A stretch of 64,000 nt of DNA from Pseudosporangium ferrugineum. GTDB taxonomy: Bacteria; Actinomycetota; Actinomycetes; Mycobacteriales; Micromonosporaceae. This document shows, one piece after another, positions 17,124 through 28,380 of this stretch. Under the pieces are notes generated by a model. The model had not been told where the DNA came from and did not search any database. It worked only from the letters and a program-made list of their open reading frames with translations. A program made the position numbers and the translations under genes. Every line of letters begins with the position of its first letter. Positions within the stretch are counted from its first letter, which is position 1. Location: assembly GCF_003002065.1 (NCBI RefSeq), contig NZ_PVZG01000006.1, positions 248,001-312,000 on the forward strand, read 5' to 3'.

Positions 17124-18053
17124 ATGACAGACGTCGTGGCCGCGAAGAGCGGGACCCAGTGGACGATCGAGGCGGACGGCCACCGGGCAACGTTCGCCGA
17201 GGTCGGGGGCGTGTTGCGGGGGTACGCCGTGGGCGCCCGCGAGGTGGTGGACGGCTTCGGCGCGGACGAGATCTCGCCGGCCTCGGCCGGGCAGATCCTG
17301 GCGCCCTGGCCGAACCGCATCCGCGACGGCCACTACACGTTCGAGGGCACGACCTACCAGCTCTCGCTCACCGAGCCGGCCCGGCACAACGCGATCCACG
17401 GGCTGACGAACTGGTCCCGGTGGCGGCTCGCCGAGCAGGCCGCGGACGCGGTGACGCTCGAGTTCGACCTGCCGCCGCAGATCGGCTACCCGTGGTCGCT
17501 GACGTTGCGCACCCGGTGGAGCGTCTCCGCCGACGGGCTGCGCGCCGACCAGGAGGTCACCAACACGAGTGACAGCAACGCGCCGTGGGGCTTCTCGGTT
17601 CACCCGTACGTGCAGCTTCCCGGGGTGGCCGTGGACGACACCCTGCTGCGGGTGCCGGGTCGCAGCAAGATCCTGGCCGATCAGCGGCTGCTGCCGATCG
17701 GTGCGGTCAAGGTCGCCGGCACGGAGTTCGACTACACCGAACCCCGTCGCATCGGTACGGCCGTCCTCGACACCACCTGGGGTGACCTGGTCCGGGACGC
17801 GGACGGCGGCTCCTCGGTCACCATCGCCGCGCCGGACGGCAGCCGGTCCGTCACGGTCTGGGGCGACGAGACCTTCAAGTGGTGGCAGGTGTTCACCGGC
17901 GACACGCTGCACGGCGAGCGGTTCCGCCGGTCGCTGGCGATCGAGCCGATGACCTGCCCGCCGGACGCGTTCCGGTCCGGCCGCGACCTGATCGTGCTGG
18001 AGCCGGGCGGCACCTGGCGCGGGTCCTGGGGCATCCGGCCCTCGGCGGCCTGA
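17124..18053 (+). CDS. Aldose 1-epimerase family protein
   Basis: 309 residues of a GalM-type beta-sandwich. Likely active-site residues are His in ARHNAIHGL and His in WGFSVHPYVQLP, with Glu in LAIEPMTCPPDAF near the C-terminus, the order expected of aldose 1-epimerases. The family interconverts alpha and beta anomers of aldoses. The ATG at 17124 is preferred; a GTG three codons upstream (17115) is possible. It sits directly after the MFS gene and 3 bp before the nitroreductase gene, on the same strand. Confidence 0.88.
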   Translation: MTDVVAAKSGTQWTIEADGHRATFAEVGGVLRGYAVGAREVVDGFGADEISPASAGQILAPWPNRIRDGHYTFEGTTYQLSLTEPARHNAIHGLTNWSRWRLAEQAADAVTLEFDLPPQIGYPWSLTLRTRWSVSADGLRADQEVTNTSDSNAPWGFSVHPYVQLPGVAVDDTLLRVPGRSKILADQRLLPIGAVKVAGTEFDYTEPRRIGTAVLDTTWGDLVRDADGGSSVTIAAPDGSRSVTVWGDETFKWWQVFTGDTLHGERFRRSLAIEPMTCPPDAFRSGRDLIVLEPGGTWRGSWGIRPSAA

Positions 18054-18056
18054 CCG

Positions 18057-18686
18057 GTGGAGTTCGACGAGGTCCTGCGCCGGCGGCGGATGGTGCGCAC
18101 GTACGACCCGGACCGGCCGGTGCCGCCGGAGCTCGTCGACAAGCTGATCAGGCACGCCCTGCGGGCGCCGTCCGCCGGGTTCTCGCAGGGCTGGGGCTTC
18201 CTGGTGCTCCAGAAGCCGGAGGACCGGGACCGCTACTGGTCGGTGACCGCCCCGGACGGCCCGGCCGACTCCTGGCTGGCCCGGATGCGTACCGCGCCGC
18301 TGCTGATCGTCGCGCTCTCGAACAAATCGGTCTATCTCGACAGGTACGCCCAGCCCGACAAGGGCTGGGCGGATCGGGACGAGACCCGCTGGCCGGTGCC
18401 GTACTGGGACGTCGACACCGGGTTCGCGGCGCTGCTCATGCACCTGACCGCGGTGAACGAGGAGTTGGGCTCGCTGTTCTTCGGCGTACCGGCCGAGCGG
18501 GTCGCCGCCTTCCGGGAGGCGTTCGGCATTCCGGACGAGTTCACCCCGGTCGGGTCCCTGGCGGTGGGCTACCCGGCGCCGGACAAGAGGTCACCGTCAC
18601 TACGCCGCGGCCATCGGCCGGTGGACGAGGTGGTGCATCATGGCCGATGGACAGCCGCGGGCACGCCCTCCGCGAGCGACACCTGA
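18057..18686 (+). CDS. Nitroreductase family protein
   Basis: 209 residues. The N-terminus EVLRRRRMVRTYDPDRPVPPELVDKLI and ALRAPSAGFSQGWGFLVL are the FMN-binding signature of the nitroreductase fold; GSLAVGYPAPDKR is the usual C-terminal strand. Such enzymes use NAD(P)H and FMN to reduce nitro or quinone compounds or act as dehydrogenases. The natural substrate is unknown. GTG start 3 bases after the epimerase stop. The last ~25 residues (RPVDEVVHHGRW) extend beyond the core. Confidence 0.85.
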   Translation: MEFDEVLRRRRMVRTYDPDRPVPPELVDKLIRHALRAPSAGFSQGWGFLVLQKPEDRDRYWSVTAPDGPADSWLARMRTAPLLIVALSNKSVYLDRYAQPDKGWADRDETRWPVPYWDVDTGFAALLMHLTAVNEELGSLFFGVPAERVAAFREAFGIPDEFTPVGSLAVGYPAPDKRSPSLRRGHRPVDEVVHHGRWTAAGTPSASDT

Positions 18687-18807
18687 CAACGGGTGACGCC
18701 GTCGAGGTCGAAGCCGGTCGCTAGGCTGGCGGCTCGCTAGGCTGACAGGCGTACAGGCCCGTCCGCCCGGGTATGGCCGACGTGAGACCGGAGGGGAGCG
18801 TGCCGTC

Positions 18808-19104
18808 GTGATCTTCAAAGCGGTACGGGACGGAGCGCCGTACCCCGACCATCACACGACACTGAAGAGATGGTCGGAGATCCCGCCGCGCCCGATCCGG
18901 CTGGCCGACCTCATCACCACCAAGCGCGAGCTCGCCCTGGACAAGCTCCTGGCCGAGGACTCGACCTTCTACGGCGACCTCTTCCCGCACGTCGTGGAGT
19001 GGAACGGCGGTCTCTACCTCGAGGACGGGCTGCACCGGGCGCTGCGGGCCGCGCTCCAGCAGCGCAACCAGATCCACGCCCGGGTGCTCGTCATCGACAA
19101 CTAA
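18808..19104 (+). CDS. Small conserved actinobacterial protein (VapB-annotated family)
   Basis: 98 residues: MIFKAVRDGAPYPDH, then RPIRLADLITTKRELALDKLLAEDSTFYGDLFPHVV and EDGLHRALRAALQQR. From memory, close relatives are widespread in Streptomyces and are often labelled VapB-type antitoxins, but the DGLHRALRA motif after a short strand looks ParB/Srx-like. No PIN-domain toxin is next to it, so a toxin-antitoxin role is not supported here. The GTG follows GGAGGGG about 10 nt upstream. Two TAGGCT -10-like boxes (about 18722 and 18737) lie further up. Function unknown. Confidence 0.7.
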   Translation: MIFKAVRDGAPYPDHHTTLKRWSEIPPRPIRLADLITTKRELALDKLLAEDSTFYGDLFPHVVEWNGGLYLEDGLHRALRAALQQRNQIHARVLVIDN

Positions 19105-19122
19105 CGCTGTTAGTTTCGAGGC

Positions 19123-20292
19123 ATGGCTGTCTCACCGCTGGACCTGCTCGACGTCGACGACCTGCTGACCGACGACGAGCGCGACGTCCGGGAGCTCGCC
19201 CGCCGGATCGCCGCGGACCGGGTACGCCCGCACATCGCCGACTGGTACGAGCGCGGCGAGGTCCCCGTCCGCGACCTGGCCCGCGAGTTCGGCAAGCTCG
19301 GCTTCCTCGGCATGCACCTGACCGGGTACGGCTGCGCCGGCGCCACCGCGGTCCAGTACGGCCTGGTCTGCATGGAGCTGGAAGCCGCCGACTCCGGGGT
19401 CCGCTCGCTGGTCTCGGTCCAGGGCTCGCTCGCCATGTACGCGATCTGGAAGTTCGGCAGCGAGGAGCAGAAGCAGCGGTGGCTGCCCGGCATGGCCGCG
19501 GGCGACCTGATCGGCTGCTTCGGCCTGACCGAGCCGGACCACGGCTCCGACCCGGCGAACATGGCCACCCGGGCGCGCCGCGACGGCGACGATTGGGTGC
19601 TGCGCGGCGGCAAGATGTGGATCACCAACGCGCCGCTCGCGGACGTGGCGGTCATCTGGGCGCGTACCGACGAGGGCGTGACCGGGTTCGCCGTGCCCGC
19701 CACGACGCCGGGCTTCTCCGTGCGCGAGGTGCGCAAGAAGCTCTCCCTGCGGGCTTCCGCGACGGGTGAGATCACCCTGGACGACGTGCGGCTGCCCGAC
19801 TCCGCGCGGCTTCCGCTCGCGCGCGGCCTCAAGGCCCCGCTCTCGTGCCTCACCGAGGCCCGCTTCGGCATCGTCTGGGGCGCGCTGGGTGCGGCCCGGG
19901 ACTGCCTGGAGACCGCGATCGCGTACGCGACCAGCCGCGAGCAGTTCGGCCGCCCGATCGCCGGCTTCCAGCTCACCCAGGCGAAGCTGGCCGACATGGC
20001 CCTCGAACTGCAGAAGGGGTATCTGCTCGCGCTGCACCTCGGCCGGCGCGGCGACTCCGCCGGGCTGCGTCCGGAGCAGGTCAGCGTCGGCAAGCTCAAC
20101 AACGTGCGCGAGGCCATCAAGATCGCCCGCCAGTGCCGCACGATCCTGGGCGGCAACGGGATCAGCGGGGAGTACCCCGTCCTGCGCCACGCCAACAACC
20201 TCGAGAGCGTCCTCACGTACGAGGGAACTTCCGAGATCCACCAGCTGGTCATCGGGCAGAAATTGACGGGTCTGAACGCTTTCGGGGGCTGA
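19123..20292 (+). CDS. Acyl-CoA dehydrogenase (glutaryl-CoA dehydrogenase-like)
   Basis: 389 residues with the full ACAD fold. LIGCFGLTEPDHGSDPANM is the first signature, KMWITNAPLADV the second, and the catalytic base is the Glu of LTYEGTSEIHQLVIGQ, placed as in glutaryl-CoA dehydrogenases. RQFGRPIAGFQL-type text (REQFGRPIAGFQLTQ) binds FAD. The enzyme oxidises an acyl-CoA and passes electrons to ETF. Substrate cannot be fixed from sequence. The ATG follows CGAGG. It stands alone between two small genes of unknown function. Confidence 0.88.
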   Translation: MAVSPLDLLDVDDLLTDDERDVRELARRIAADRVRPHIADWYERGEVPVRDLAREFGKLGFLGMHLTGYGCAGATAVQYGLVCMELEAADSGVRSLVSVQGSLAMYAIWKFGSEEQKQRWLPGMAAGDLIGCFGLTEPDHGSDPANMATRARRDGDDWVLRGGKMWITNAPLADVAVIWARTDEGVTGFAVPATTPGFSVREVRKKLSLRASATGEITLDDVRLPDSARLPLARGLKAPLSCLTEARFGIVWGALGAARDCLETAIAYATSREQFGRPIAGFQLTQAKLADMALELQKGYLLALHLGRRGDSAGLRPEQVSVGKLNNVREAIKIARQCRTILGGNGISGEYPVLRHANNLESVLTYEGTSEIHQLVIGQKLTGLNAFGG

Positions 20293-20364
20293 GCCGCTGC
20301 GAGTGTCGTACCCCTTCCGTACCGTAGGTGGCAGGTACCCGCTACAGGAGGGGGTGTTTCGACG

Positions 20365-21141
20365 ATGGCCAACTCGCATGACGTCGACGAGCCGACCAGG
20401 GAGTATCCGTCCGTCGAGGAGCCCGCGACGCCGGCCGTGCCCGGTGCCGCCGCGCCGGCCGATCCGGTCGCGGCCGAGCCCGACCGCTCACCCGGCCTGG
20501 GCGGCCTCGCCCGGGTGGTGATCTTCACCGGCGTGGTGTTCGCGGTCATCGTGGCGATGTGCCTCGGGCTGCGCGCGATCAACGTGCTGCCCAGCTTCGA
20601 CAACCCGTTCGGCGACAAGACGACGGACCGCAGCCAGCCCGTCCTGCTCCAGTCGATGCGCGACCTGAGCCGCTACGTCGCCGCCGACGGCACCTTCCAG
20701 GTCATCGTCGACCTCCAGGAGAACAAGGACAACATCCCCGACTTCCTGGTCAACAAGCGCACGCTGTTCGTCGGCTCCGGCACGGTCGAGGCGTACGTGG
20801 ACTTCGGCCAGCTCGCGACGGGCGCGCTGACGGTCGACGAGGAGAACAAGTCGGTCCAGCTCAAGCTGCCGCCGCCGCAGCAGGGCCAGGCCGCGCTCGA
20901 CATGCAGCGCAGCTACGTCGTGGCCGAGGAGCGCGGGCTGTTCAACCGGATCGGCGACGCGTTCGCCAAGGATCCCAACCAGCAGCAGCGGGTCTACCAG
21001 CTCGCCCAGCAGCGGATCACCGAGGCGGCGCAGAGCAGCGGCCTCGATCAGCGGGCCCGGGAGAACACCCAGAAGATGCTCACCAGCCTGTTCCAGCGGC
21101 TCGGCTACACCAAGGTCACGGTGGAGTTCACCAATCCGTGA
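20365..21141 (+). CDS. DUF4230 membrane-anchored protein
   Basis: 258 residues. A disordered Pro/Ala/Glu-rich N-terminus (1-45), one membrane helix (about 52-72, VVIFTGVVFAVIVAMCLGL), then an extracytoplasmic region with LQSMRDLSRYVAADGTFQVIVDLQENK, RTLFVGSGTVEAYVDFGQL and a C-terminal YTKVTVEF, which matches the DUF4230 pattern. Function unknown. The ATG follows AGGAGGGG at slightly long spacing. A bidirectional terminator lies directly after it. Confidence 0.82.
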   Translation: MANSHDVDEPTREYPSVEEPATPAVPGAAAPADPVAAEPDRSPGLGGLARVVIFTGVVFAVIVAMCLGLRAINVLPSFDNPFGDKTTDRSQPVLLQSMRDLSRYVAADGTFQVIVDLQENKDNIPDFLVNKRTLFVGSGTVEAYVDFGQLATGALTVDEENKSVQLKLPPPQQGQAALDMQRSYVVAEERGLFNRIGDAFAKDPNQQQRVYQLAQQRITEAAQSSGLDQRARENTQKMLTSLFQRLGYTKVTVEFTNP

Positions 21142-21153
21142 CGAGATCGTGAG

Positions 21154-21188
21154 AAAGGCCGGCGCCCCGGGCGGGGACGCCGGCCTTT
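21154..21188. terminator. Bidirectional terminator
   Basis: AAAGGCCGGCG pairs perfectly with CGCCGGCCTTT (11 bp) around a 13-nt G/C loop that can itself pair. It sits between the convergent DUF4230 and PspC genes, with A/T runs at both ends of the stem. Confidence 0.88.
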
Positions 21189-21198
21189 CCCGTCCGGG

Positions 21199-21387
21199 TC
21201 ACTCGTTGGGCAGCATCACCCAGAGGACCAGATAGATCAGGAACTGCGGTCCGGGCAGCAGACAGGACACCACGAAGATCAGGCGCATCATCCCCGAGGA
21301 GATGCCGAACCGGCGGGCCAGGCCGGAACACACGCCGGCGATCCATCGGTCGTCGCGGGGCCGGGCCAGTCGGCGAGCCATGGTCAT
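21199..21387 (-). CDS. PspC-domain small membrane protein
   Basis: 62 residues, a lone PspC domain: DRWIAGVCSGLARRFGISSGMMRLIF followed by a hydrophobic helix LLPGPQFLIYLVLWVMLPNE, the canonical ending. PspC proteins belong to envelope stress systems in other bacteria; in actinobacteria small stand-alone versions are common and of unclear role. The ATG at 21387 is close to GAAGGAG (3 nt); the in-frame ATG at 21381 has better spacing and may be the real start. Confidence 0.85.
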   Translation of the reverse strand: MTMARRLARPRDDRWIAGVCSGLARRFGISSGMMRLIFVVSCLLPGPQFLIYLVLWVMLPNE

Positions 21388-21599
21388 CCACTCCTTCTCC
21401 TACGGTCCGGCGAGGTGCCTGACCTGCGCTCAACGGTACGGGCGCGGCGGCCGTCCGCCCTCGGTCCAGAGAGGGATAAGCGGGCTCACGTTCCCGTAAG
21501 GGCACCCCGTACCCGTCACCGACCCGCTGTTAACATCGGGGCACATTCCGCCCCTACTCTCTGTGATCGCGGGCGGCTTCTGGTGGGAGGGATGTCGCG

Positions 21600-23611
<2,012 letters not shown>

Positions 23612-23615
<4 letters not shown>

Positions 23616-25786
23616 CGCTGCTCAGTGTGGTGCTGCCGGTGTACAAGGTGCAGGGCTACCTGCGCCAGTGTCTGGACTCGCTGCTGGAGCAGTCGTTCAC
23701 CGACTTCGAGATCGTGGCGGTCGACGACTGCTCGCCCGATCACAGCGGCGCGATCCTCGCCGAGTACGCGGCCCGCGACCCCCGCGTCCGCGTGGTCACG
23801 CTCGAGAGGAATTCCGGCCTCGGCCGGGCCCGCAACGCCGGCCTCGACCACGCCGCCGGCGACTACGTGTGGTTCCTGGACAGCGACGACTGGCTGTCCC
23901 AGGGCGCGCTGACCGCGGTCGCGGACCGGCTCGCCGCCACCGCCGCGGACGTCCTGATCGTCGGGTTCGACCGGGTGCACTGGGACGGGCGCGTCACCGT
24001 CTCGGGCGCCGGCCGGCTGCTCGACGAGGCGCCCGAGACCTTCTCCGCGGAGCAGTGGCCGCGGGTGCTGAACATCCTGCACGTGGCCTGGAACAAGGTG
24101 GTCCGCCGTGACCTGCTGCTCAAGCTCGGCTTCCGCTTCGAGGAGGGCTGGTACGAGGACGTCTCGTTCAGCTTCCCGCTGCTCGCGGCGGCGCCCCGGA
24201 TCGGCGGCCTGAGCCGGGTCTGCATCCACTACCGGCAGCGCCGTACCGGGGCGATCACCCGGACGCTGGACGACCGGCACTTCGAGATCTTCGACCACTG
24301 GCACCACGCGATGGCACTGGTGGACGAGCACTGCCCCAACGCCGAGGCGCTGCGCCCGGTGCTCTTCCAGCGCATGATGTGGCACTACCTGACCGTCCTG
24401 CGCAACGCCGAGCGGGTGCGCAAGGTGTCCCGCAAGCGCTTCTTCGACCGGATCACCGAGGACTACCACCGCTACCGGCCCGCGGGCGGCTACGAGCTGC
24501 CGGGCGGGGCGATGAGCCTGCGGCACAAGCTCGTGGCCCGGGGCGCCTTCCTGCCGTTCCGTGCCATGCAGCGGGCCATCGGCGCGGCCCGGGCGGTGAA
24601 CCGGGTCCGCAAGGTGCCGGTGGTCAAGGCGAAGGGGGTGGCCAAGCGGCTGCGCCAGGCGGCGTACCAGGCTTACTACAAGGTGCAGTTGCGTCTGCCC
24701 GTGGACCGCAACCTAGCGCTGTACGCCGCGTACTGGTATCGCGGGGTGACCTGCAACCCGGCCGCCATCGCGGACAAGGCCGCCGAGCTCGCGCCCGGGA
24801 TCCGCTCCCTGTGGGTCGTGGGCCGGGGACGCACGGCCTCGGTCCCGCCCGGCACGCGGTACGTGATCGCCGGCTCGCTGCCCTACTACCGCGCCCTGGC
24901 CCGGGCCCGGTGGCTGGTCAACAACGTGAACTGGCCGAACTGGGCGGTCAAGCGGCCCGGCACGACGCACGTCATGACCCACCACGGCACGCCGCTGAAG
25001 ATGATGGGCATGGACCAGGCCGACCACCCCGCGGCCGCCAAGGACCAGGACTTCCACGCCCAGATGCGCCGCGCCGACCGGTGGGACTTCAGCATCACCG
25101 CGAACGCGCACACCACGATCGCGTGGGAGCGGGCGTACCCGTGCCGGCACGAGACGCTCGAGGTCGGCTATCCGCGCAACGACCGGCTGGTGCGCGCGTC
25201 GGCGGTCGACGTCGCCGCGGTCCGGGCCAGGCTCGGCATCCGTACGCACGAGCGCGTCGTCCTCTACACGCCGACGCACCGCGAGTGGCTCCCGCTGGGG
25301 CAGCAGGTGCTGGACGTCGAGGCCTTCGCCGACACGCTGGACCCGGACACCGTGCTGCTGGTCCGCGCGCACTACTTCTACGTGCCCGCCGGTCAGCAGG
25401 CGCAGGCGCGCCGGGGGCGGATCGTGGACGTGTCGGCGTACCCGGTGGTGGAGGACCTGTACCTGGCCGCGGACGTGATGATGACCGACTACTCGTCCGC
25501 GATGTTCGACTTCGCCGTGCTCGACCGCCCGCTCGTGATCTTCGCGCCGGACTGGCCGGCGTACCGGGAGCTCCGCGGGGTGTATTTCGACCTGATGGAG
25601 CTGCCGCCGGGCGAGGTCGCGACGACCTACGCCGGCCTGGTGGAGGTCTTCGCGTCCGGGGCGTACGAGGGCGCGTCCGCCGCGGCGAAGCGGGCCCGCT
25701 TCCGGGAGCGGTTCTGCTACCTCGACGACGGCGGGGCCGCCGAGCGCGTGGTGCGCCGGGTGCTGCTCGGCGAAACCGCCAGGTAA
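23612..25786 (+). CDS. Bifunctional GT2 glycosyltransferase / TagF-like polyol-phosphate transferase
   Basis: 724 residues. Residues 1-~230 are a family 2 glycosyltransferase: SVVLPVYKVQGYLRQCLDSL, then VDDCSPDHSG and the metal-binding DSDDWL at residue 90. Residues ~360-715 are a CDP-glycerol glycerophosphotransferase (TagF) domain with HHGTPLKMMGMDQ near 457 and TDYSSAMFDFAVLDRPL near 625, which contain the family's key His and Ser/Asp residues. It likely builds a teichoic-acid-like polymer, adding both a sugar and polyol-phosphate units. The ATG overlaps the upstream stop (ATGA). Confidence 0.9.
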
Positions 25787-25999
25787 ATTTCCGATCTCGC
25801 CCTCTCCGGGCGCCTTCCCTGCTCAGAGCCCGTTTCCGGGTCGTCACCTGGGGCAACGTCGACCATCGTCGATCTTTCCGGGTATTCACAACTGTGACGA
25901 TCCGGTAACTCGCTGCGAATGGCCGTTCACCCGATGGCAGACATCGATGTGTGTGGTCACGCTAAGCCATCGTCGCAGCTCAAACGCAGGAGGTTGGCG

Positions 26000-27298
26000 G
26001 TGTCCACCGTCGCGCTCAAGGATGTCACCAAGGTCTGGCCCGACGGGACCGTAGCGGTCGACCGGGTGAGCCTCGACGTGCAGGACGGCGAGTTCATGGT
26101 GCTGCTCGGCCCCTCGGGCTGCGGCAAGTCCACCATCCTGCGGATGATCGCCGGCCTGGAGGACCCGTCGGCCGGCGCGATCCTGCTCAACGGCGAACCG
26201 GTGATGGACCTGGCCCCGCGCGACCGCCGGATCGCCATGGTGTTCCAGGACTTCGCGCTGTACCCGCACATGACGGTCGGGGACAACATCGGCTTCCCGC
26301 TCAAGCTCTCGGGCATCGAGCCCGGCTCGCGCGGCGAGCGGATCGGCGACGTGGCGAGCGCCCTCGGCATCGGTGACGTGCTCGGTCGCAAGCCGGCCCA
26401 GCTCTCCGGCGGCCAGCGGCAGCGGGTGGCCATGGGCCGGGCGATCGTGCGGCGGCCCGGCCTCTTCCTCATGGACGAGCCGCTCTCCAACCTCGACAGC
26501 GGCCTGCGCGCCGAGCTGCGCGCCGAGATCACCGGCCTGACCCGCGAGCTCGGCGTCACCACGATGTACGTGACGCACGACCAGGCCGAGGCGCTCACCA
26601 TGGCGGACCGGGTCGCGATCATGCGCCGCGGCGTGCTCCAGGACCTCGGCACCCCGACCGAGGTGTACGGCCGCCCGGCCACCCTCTACGTCGCGGCGTT
26701 CCTCGGCTCGCCCCGGATGAACCTGCTCGAGGCCTCGGTGTACGTGCACCTCGACCGCTACATCGCCCTGAACCTCGGCGAGCAGGCGCTGTACCTGCCG
26801 TGGAGCGACATCCGCGCGCGGGCCATCTCGCACTACCACGGCGAGCGGATCGTGATCGGCATGCGGGCCGAGGCGCTCACGCCGGTCGCGCCGGACGCCC
26901 CCGGCGACGTGCTCCAGGGCCGGATCCGCTACCTCGAGCACCACGGGCACGAGTCGCTGGCGTTCCTGGACATCGGTGCCACCGCCATCGTCGTCGACGA
27001 GCTCGGCAAGGGCGTCACCGACCCGGCGCCGGCCGGGGGTGCGCTGCGCCGGTTCGGGGGTGCGTTGCAGCGGCTGGCCGGCCGTGGGGACCGGGCGGTG
27101 CTCGAGCGGGAGGACCCGGAGAAGACCTCGGTGCTCAGCGACCCGGGCCGGCACCACCGGCGGCCGGCCGAGCTGGCCGTGCGGCTGGCGCCGTACCCGG
27201 CCGTGTCGCCGGGGCATCCGCTGGCGATCAACGTACGGATGGACGCCCTGCACTTCTTCGACGAGCGCGGCGATCGCATCGACGTCGGCTGGCGCTGA
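26000..27298 (+). CDS. MalK/MsmX-type ABC transporter ATPase
   Basis: 432 residues. Walker A GPSGCGKST (~37-45), Q-loop VFQDFALYPHMT, signature LSGGQRQR (~134-141), Walker B LFLMDEPLSNLDS, and a C-terminal TOBE/regulatory domain from ~240 (GMRAEALTPV). This layout is that of carbohydrate importer ATPases. The family's C-terminal region is interrupted by an unusual Arg/Gly-rich insert (LRRFGGALQRLAGRGDR, ~350-385). GTG at 26000 is chosen for GCAGGAGG 6 nt upstream; the open frame continues to 25919. No permease or binding protein is nearby, so it probably energises importers encoded elsewhere. Confidence 0.9.
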   Translation: MSTVALKDVTKVWPDGTVAVDRVSLDVQDGEFMVLLGPSGCGKSTILRMIAGLEDPSAGAILLNGEPVMDLAPRDRRIAMVFQDFALYPHMTVGDNIGFPLKLSGIEPGSRGERIGDVASALGIGDVLGRKPAQLSGGQRQRVAMGRAIVRRPGLFLMDEPLSNLDSGLRAELRAEITGLTRELGVTTMYVTHDQAEALTMADRVAIMRRGVLQDLGTPTEVYGRPATLYVAAFLGSPRMNLLEASVYVHLDRYIALNLGEQALYLPWSDIRARAISHYHGERIVIGMRAEALTPVAPDAPGDVLQGRIRYLEHHGHESLAFLDIGATAIVVDELGKGVTDPAPAGGALRRFGGALQRLAGRGDRAVLEREDPEKTSVLSDPGRHHRRPAELAVRLAPYPAVSPGHPLAINVRMDALHFFDERGDRIDVGWR

Positions 27299-27404
27299 GC
27301 CGAAGAAAATCTTCGCCGTGACGGGTCCGTGTCGTTGACACGGTGCCGTATCGTTCCCCGCACGTCGGTGCGATGGCGTATCGACGCTCCGAAGGGTGGC
27401 GACA

Positions 27405-28307
27405 ATGGCGAACGCATCCGGATTGCTGGTGATCGAGAGAATCCTGCGCGACCGACAGGGGATCTGGCAGCAGGTCGTCGAGGACCGGGCCCTGTCGAAG
27501 CTCACCGGGCAGATGCTGCTCAGCTCGGTGGTGGCCCTCGCCTGCTACGGCGCGGTGCTCGGCTCCTTCCACAGTATCCTCATGGCGCTGACCTCCGCGG
27601 TGAAGCTGCCGCTGCTGTTCCTCGTGACGCTGGCGATCTGTCTTCCCACGCTCTACCTGTTCAACCTCGTCTTCGGGGCGCGGCTGTCCGTACGCCAGTC
27701 CGTGGCCCTGGTCATGGTGGCCCTGACGGTGACCGCCATGCTCGCGGTGGCGTTCGCGCCGATCGCGCTCTTCTTCCTCATCACCGCGCCGGACTACAGC
27801 TTCTTCAAGCTGCTCAACGTCGCGATCCTGGCCCTCTCGGCCCTGGTCGGGCTCCGCTTCCTGACCGGCGGCATGCGGGTCCTCAACGACCACGGCCTGC
27901 TCGCGCCCGAGAAGAAGGAGACCCCGGCTCCCGCACCCGCCCCGGCCGCCGCGCCGGCACCCGAGCCCGCCTTCGTCGGCGCCGTGAACGGTGCCACCAC
28001 CCCTGCGGCGGCCCCCGCTCCCGCCGCGGCCCCCGCGGTCATCACGGTGGCCGATCTGCCGCCCGGTTACATGGTCACGCGGGCACCCGCGCAGCCGTTC
28101 CCGCGCCCGCTCCCGGCGCGACAGCCGGCACCCCCGAGCATGACCCTGCTGTACGTGTGGATCCTGCTGTTCGGCTTCGTAGGCACCCAGCTCGCCTGGA
28201 CCCTGCGACCCTTCTTCGGCAGCCCCGGAATGAAGTTCAGCCTCTACCGCGACATCGACGGCAACTTCTACGCCGAGATCTTCCGCACGCTCTCCCACCT
28301 CTTCTGA
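27405..28307 (+). CDS. Integral membrane protein with Pro/Ala-rich linker
   Basis: 300 residues. An N-terminal amphipathic segment (IERILRDRQGIWQQV) leads to about four membrane helices between residues 35 and 155, including the striking conserved-looking stretch VKLPLLFLVTLAICLPTLYL. I recall similar proteins in many phyla (Yip1-like topology), without known function. Residues ~168-240 are a Pro/Ala linker, followed by a last membrane helix (MTLLYVWILLFGFVGTQL) and a short end. The ATG at 27405 fits GAAGGG 8 nt upstream better than the GTG at 27396. Confidence 0.7.
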   Translation: MANASGLLVIERILRDRQGIWQQVVEDRALSKLTGQMLLSSVVALACYGAVLGSFHSILMALTSAVKLPLLFLVTLAICLPTLYLFNLVFGARLSVRQSVALVMVALTVTAMLAVAFAPIALFFLITAPDYSFFKLLNVAILALSALVGLRFLTGGMRVLNDHGLLAPEKKETPAPAPAPAAAPAPEPAFVGAVNGATTPAAAPAPAAAPAVITVADLPPGYMVTRAPAQPFPRPLPARQPAPPSMTLLYVWILLFGFVGTQLAWTLRPFFGSPGMKFSLYRDIDGNFYAEIFRTLSHLF

Positions 28308-28380
28308 GGCGATTCAGGGGGCTTCGACGGCTGCCACGGAGGCGGTACACAGCGTAGGCTGCTCGGCGGTGGAGGAAACC

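Noticed and set aside
18808..20292. Complete VapBC toxin-antitoxin module
   Set aside because: The gene after the small protein is an acyl-CoA dehydrogenase; no PIN-domain protein is encoded nearby.
24379..25908. 509-codon ORF overlapping the GT2/TagF gene on the same strand
   Set aside because: Out of frame with the TagF motifs; Arg/Ala/Gly-rich composition typical of a shadow.
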